Source of the DNA: Larix kaempferi
Lineage: Eukaryota; Streptophyta; Pinopsida; Pinales; Pinaceae
Direction: 5' to 3'
Length of the DNA: 64,000 nt
NCBI GenBank assembly: GCA_027924585.1
Contig: BSBM01000372.1
Coordinates: 33,722,001 to 33,786,000, forward strand
Each line of letters opens with the position of its first letter. Positions within the stretch are counted from its first letter, which is position 1. Position numbers and translations under genes: made by a program. Below are positions 61,072 through 64,000 of this stretch, in pieces. The notes beneath the pieces are model-generated. The model ran no database searches, was not told the DNA's origin, and worked only from the letters and a program-made list of their open reading frames with translations.

Positions 61072-63396
61072 GTTATAGGTCAAATCTGCACTTCTCCGTC
61101 CGTGATCACATCGCTCTGTCGATCACAAAAAAGGACACTATGGATTGAAGAGCTAAGTTGAGCTGGATGAGTTATTGTTGGAACTACACTCTTCAGCTGA
61201 AAATATTATTTTTTCTGTAGATTTCATAACATGTGCACTACTATTGGTACAGTGAACCAGCGTTCTAAACGCTGCTTTGCTCAAGGACAACCAGCACACA
61301 CCCTTAAAAATGTTGCAGTCATACAGACTAGCAACTCCACTGGGAAGTAACCGGTTGTTTTTCTGCTCTAGGAGACCTTGTTAGGTTTTCTTCCAGTTTA
61401 TTTCAGTCTTTTTTTTCTCTAAGAGGTCTTACAGGTCATTCTTGCATGTTCTTTCTATCTTGATTCATCTCAGTCCACTTTAGCAAAGCCTTTTTATTTG
61501 CTTCAGGTCCCTGTGCGTTGGTTTACCCTACTTACAGTAGCGCATTTTTGTCATGAACGTTGCTTTGTCTTATGCATAGTAGCGCATCTTTCCTGGCATG
61601 CACTGGTTTCTGTACTACACAGTAGTGCATTTTCCTGTAAGTTCCAGTCTTCTGTTAGGGTTTGATTTCCAGGTGTTTGGGTTCACTTCTAGCCTTTTTC
61701 TTTGCTTCTTTGACTGACCCTTGAGACTTGTATGTCTCTTTTGAGTCTTGTTTGCCTCTTTGAAGTCCTTTTGTTTTCCTTTACTTGCTTGAGTACTTGT
61801 TTAAGGTGTCTTTATTGTTTTTCACCCTTTTGAAGGCTATGCGCTACTCTCTATTAGACATAGCTGCACACTTTTTACCCTAGACGCTTGTTGCAGTCAT
61901 ACAAACCTGCATTCTTAACGTTTGTTGTATGTGGCAACAATAGCATGCTTTTACTGTGTCTTTTCATTTTATTAGGGTTTGATCCCAGTTTGAGTCCTTA
62001 GGGTGGCTTTGAAAGGTTGTTTGGTCTAGATACCTTCTAGATATCTATTCAAACCTATCTGAGTGAGTTAAAGATTTCTAGTTAGCTTTTCTTTTGAGTT
62101 GGTGTGTTGGTAGGGTCACTTTTTGGTTTGCTTACCTACTCCTTTGTTTGGCGAGTGTTTTCTTAGGGTTTTGGTGCTTAGGAGCAGCCTTTTAGGTTTG
62201 CCTTTCCGTTACGGGCATCTCTTTTCCTTGCTTCTTTTACACTTTGTTCCAAGCCTAGAGTTTTTTCTGTCGAAACAACTCGGTAGGTGGAGTCTTTCTC
62301 AAGTCTTTTTTATTTGATTGTTTTGAGCCATTAGGTTGTCTTTCCTTACTCGCACTTTGCGTTAGGTCTTACTTGCTCCTTCTCAAGTTCTTTTTCTTTT
62401 GCAATTATCAGAAAAGACAAAAAGTGAATTCGATAGCTTAGTAGTAAGATTTATCATCGTTTTGAAGTAGCATAGTTTGCTTTGCTTTGAAATTTAAAAG
62501 AAAATTAAAAAGAAATTTGATTTAGGATTGCCTGGTTTTCAGTTTTTGAAAGAATATAAACGAAAAGAAAAGAGTCTTTTGTGAATTCGAATGCATTATT
62601 TCTTTACACACTTTGCTTTCTGTCGAAACCATTCCACACTGCACTACCCTTATTGAGTAAAAAGTAGCCCTTAAAAATAAATCTTAATAAAATTAACTAG
62701 CAACATTTTTCTTTTTAGGTATACACGTCATCAACTAGCTTAGGCTAGGGTTTCGGATCAGAACACACTTAAACTATCCGGAATCATTTTTCATTACTCA
62801 ATAATCGTAATAAGACATTCTATAGGTAAATCCATTTGTATCAAAATCTCTTGGGAAACTCCACTGAAACCGGAGCTAAGCACGAGGTCATGTGAGACTA
62901 GAATTGTTGAGGATAACCCCTCACTTTCCTTTCGAGCATAAACTAGAGCTGTCTCTCGTACGGGGGTCATTTTGGACTTCGAGCTTTGTTACCCTGCCCA
63001 TGCGTTACGGCTAGACTGACGACTGTCCCCCCAAGAATTTTCGTACTTATGGTAGACTTAGTATCTTGACCATCTAGGACTCTTCACAGGTAGAGGGGAA
63101 GGCTATTTCCACTTCACCTCGGACAGACACGAAAGGTAACCCTTTGGCAGTAATCCCGGGAGGGCGGTTTAGTGATTCAAACGCTTGCACTCAGAGGACC
63201 TCCATTGGATGCCGTGTAACTGACAATCTATACTCTATTGGTTTGTTCTGGGCCCTCATCATCCCAGACTGACTTCTGAGAGTATCAACTTTGTTTGCTT
63301 GGTCTTGATCACTTTAGGACATTTTTAGTGGTGTGCTCTTTGTGCTGCTTGTTTTTAGTTGGCCTTAGATATTTTTGGCCTGTTGAGTTGGAAACT
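61072..63396 (+). other. Possible 5' LTR and leader of a plus-strand retroelement
   Basis: TGTTATAGGTCAAATC at 61072 looks like an LTR start and is followed by a T-rich, C-rich non-coding region with three AGTAG(C/T)GCAT-like motifs (61538-61630). A more GC-balanced leader precedes the ORF at 63397. I found neither a convincing LTR end nor a primer site, so the boundaries are guesses. Confidence 0.4.
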
Positions 63397-64000
63397 ATGG
63401 ATAACATCCCAGTGAGCACCAATCAAGGGACCCCTATTCAAGGGGATCCTTGTTCTTTTCCATTCTTTGGGAACATTGGTACTCCCTTAATGGCTACCTT
63501 GAATCTTTCGGGATTCACTATAGGTCTACCGGTTTGGTTGTTTTCCACTCTGAATGCCTTGCATACTCCTGATGCTTCTCAAGTAAGCACTTCACATCAA
63601 GAGCATCAGAACCCTATGCCTGCTTCGCTAGTAACATCTTCTCCTCCTCCTTCTACCTCATGTGGTGAAAGTAGTAATACTAGTAACCAACAGTCTAAAA
63701 GGAATAGACGGAGGAAGAATAGGAAGAAGATGCCAAACAAGGGGGCAACCACCCAGCCTCTGGAAGTCATGCTGGGGGCACCCACCCAACCTCTGAAGGT
63801 CATGTTAGGGGAACTCTTTCAGTCACTGTAAATCATACTGAACCTATGCAACCAGCCTCTGGAGGTCATGCTGGGGGCACCCACCCAACCCCTGGAGGTC
63901 ATGTTGGGGGAACTCATTCAGTCACTGCAAATCATACTAAAAGTATGCCTTCAACCACTGTTAGTCATGTTGAGGACACGTCATTGATCACTGCTGGTCA
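63397..64000 (+). pseudogene. N-terminus of a probable Gag-like polyprotein (cut by window edge)
   Basis: The first ATG at 63397 (MDNIPVSTNQGTPIQGDPC) opens 144 codons. A hydrophobic, Gly/Pro-rich start (NLSGFTIGLPVWLF) is followed by Ser/Thr/Pro and a very basic patch (KRNRRRKNRKK, about 63696-63735). The frame then stops at 63831. The neighbouring frame, entered near a G-run at about 63741, stays open to the window end and encodes Gly/His-rich repeats (HAGGTHPTPGGHVGGTH). A one-base slip at the G-run would explain both. Position after an LTR-like region suggests a Gag N-terminus, but no capsid or knuckle is visible before the edge. Confidence 0.45.
63754..63951 (+). repeat. Two tandem copies of a 99-bp unit
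   Basis: CAGCCTCTGGA starts at 63754 and 63853. 99 bp equals 33 codons, so the protein repeat stays in frame. Each unit holds two shorter HAGGTHP/HVGGTH-like halves. Confidence 0.9.

Overview
This is plant nuclear DNA made almost entirely of transposable elements, many nested in one another. Nothing looks bacterial, organellar or like a single-copy host gene. Plant hallmarks are initiator-Met tRNA primer sites next to TGATCC...GGATCA long terminal repeats (LTRs), Ty3/gypsy polyproteins of chromovirus-like and Tat-like type, and L1-type LINEs ending in an RNase H domain. The size and layering suit a large-genome seed plant; a conifer is plausible but the sequence does not prove it.

Layout: (1) 1-2988 is the 5' part of a Ty3/gypsy element on the minus strand, with an open gag-pol frame leaving the window on the left. 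(2) 2989-12574 is a patchwork: an unknown repeat (A), a decayed LINE, a long coiled-coil ORF from a lost LTR element, a copia-like LTR piece, and a truncated relative of the first element. (3) 12575-36877 is an old landscape of two unknown repeats (C then A). It includes a 3.7-kb direct tandem duplication (19069-22757 and 22758-34247). The second unit holds a full-length 7.7-kb LINE (25931-33615), which itself carries a solo LTR inside its RNase H domain. (4) 36883-49242 is a complete but mutated Tat-like Ty3 element with an AGATA target-site duplication (TSD) and a large extra ORF between integrase and 3' LTR. (5) 51179-60029 is a non-autonomous LTR element with a tiny coiled-coil plus zinc-knuckle ORF, a 73-bp hairpin-forming tandem array, and a hAT-like MITE in one LTR. 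(6) 61072-64000 is probably the start of another LTR element, on the plus strand.

The most interesting signals are accessory ORFs in retroelements. The LINE at 25.9-33.6 kb appears to carry a third ORF (zinc-binding motif plus coiled coil) downstream of its reverse transcriptase ORF. The Tat-like element carries an 846-codon coiled-coil ORF in sense orientation after integrase, and a similarly arranged ORF survives at 7.4-9.7 kb. In these ORFs the premature stops are of the kind expected from C-to-T decay of methylated DNA, so the frames probably once coded for protein.

The insertions give a relative order: C/A repeat landscape, tandem duplication, LINE insertion, then a gypsy insertion reduced to a solo LTR. 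The MITE postdates the LTR pair at 51-60 kb.
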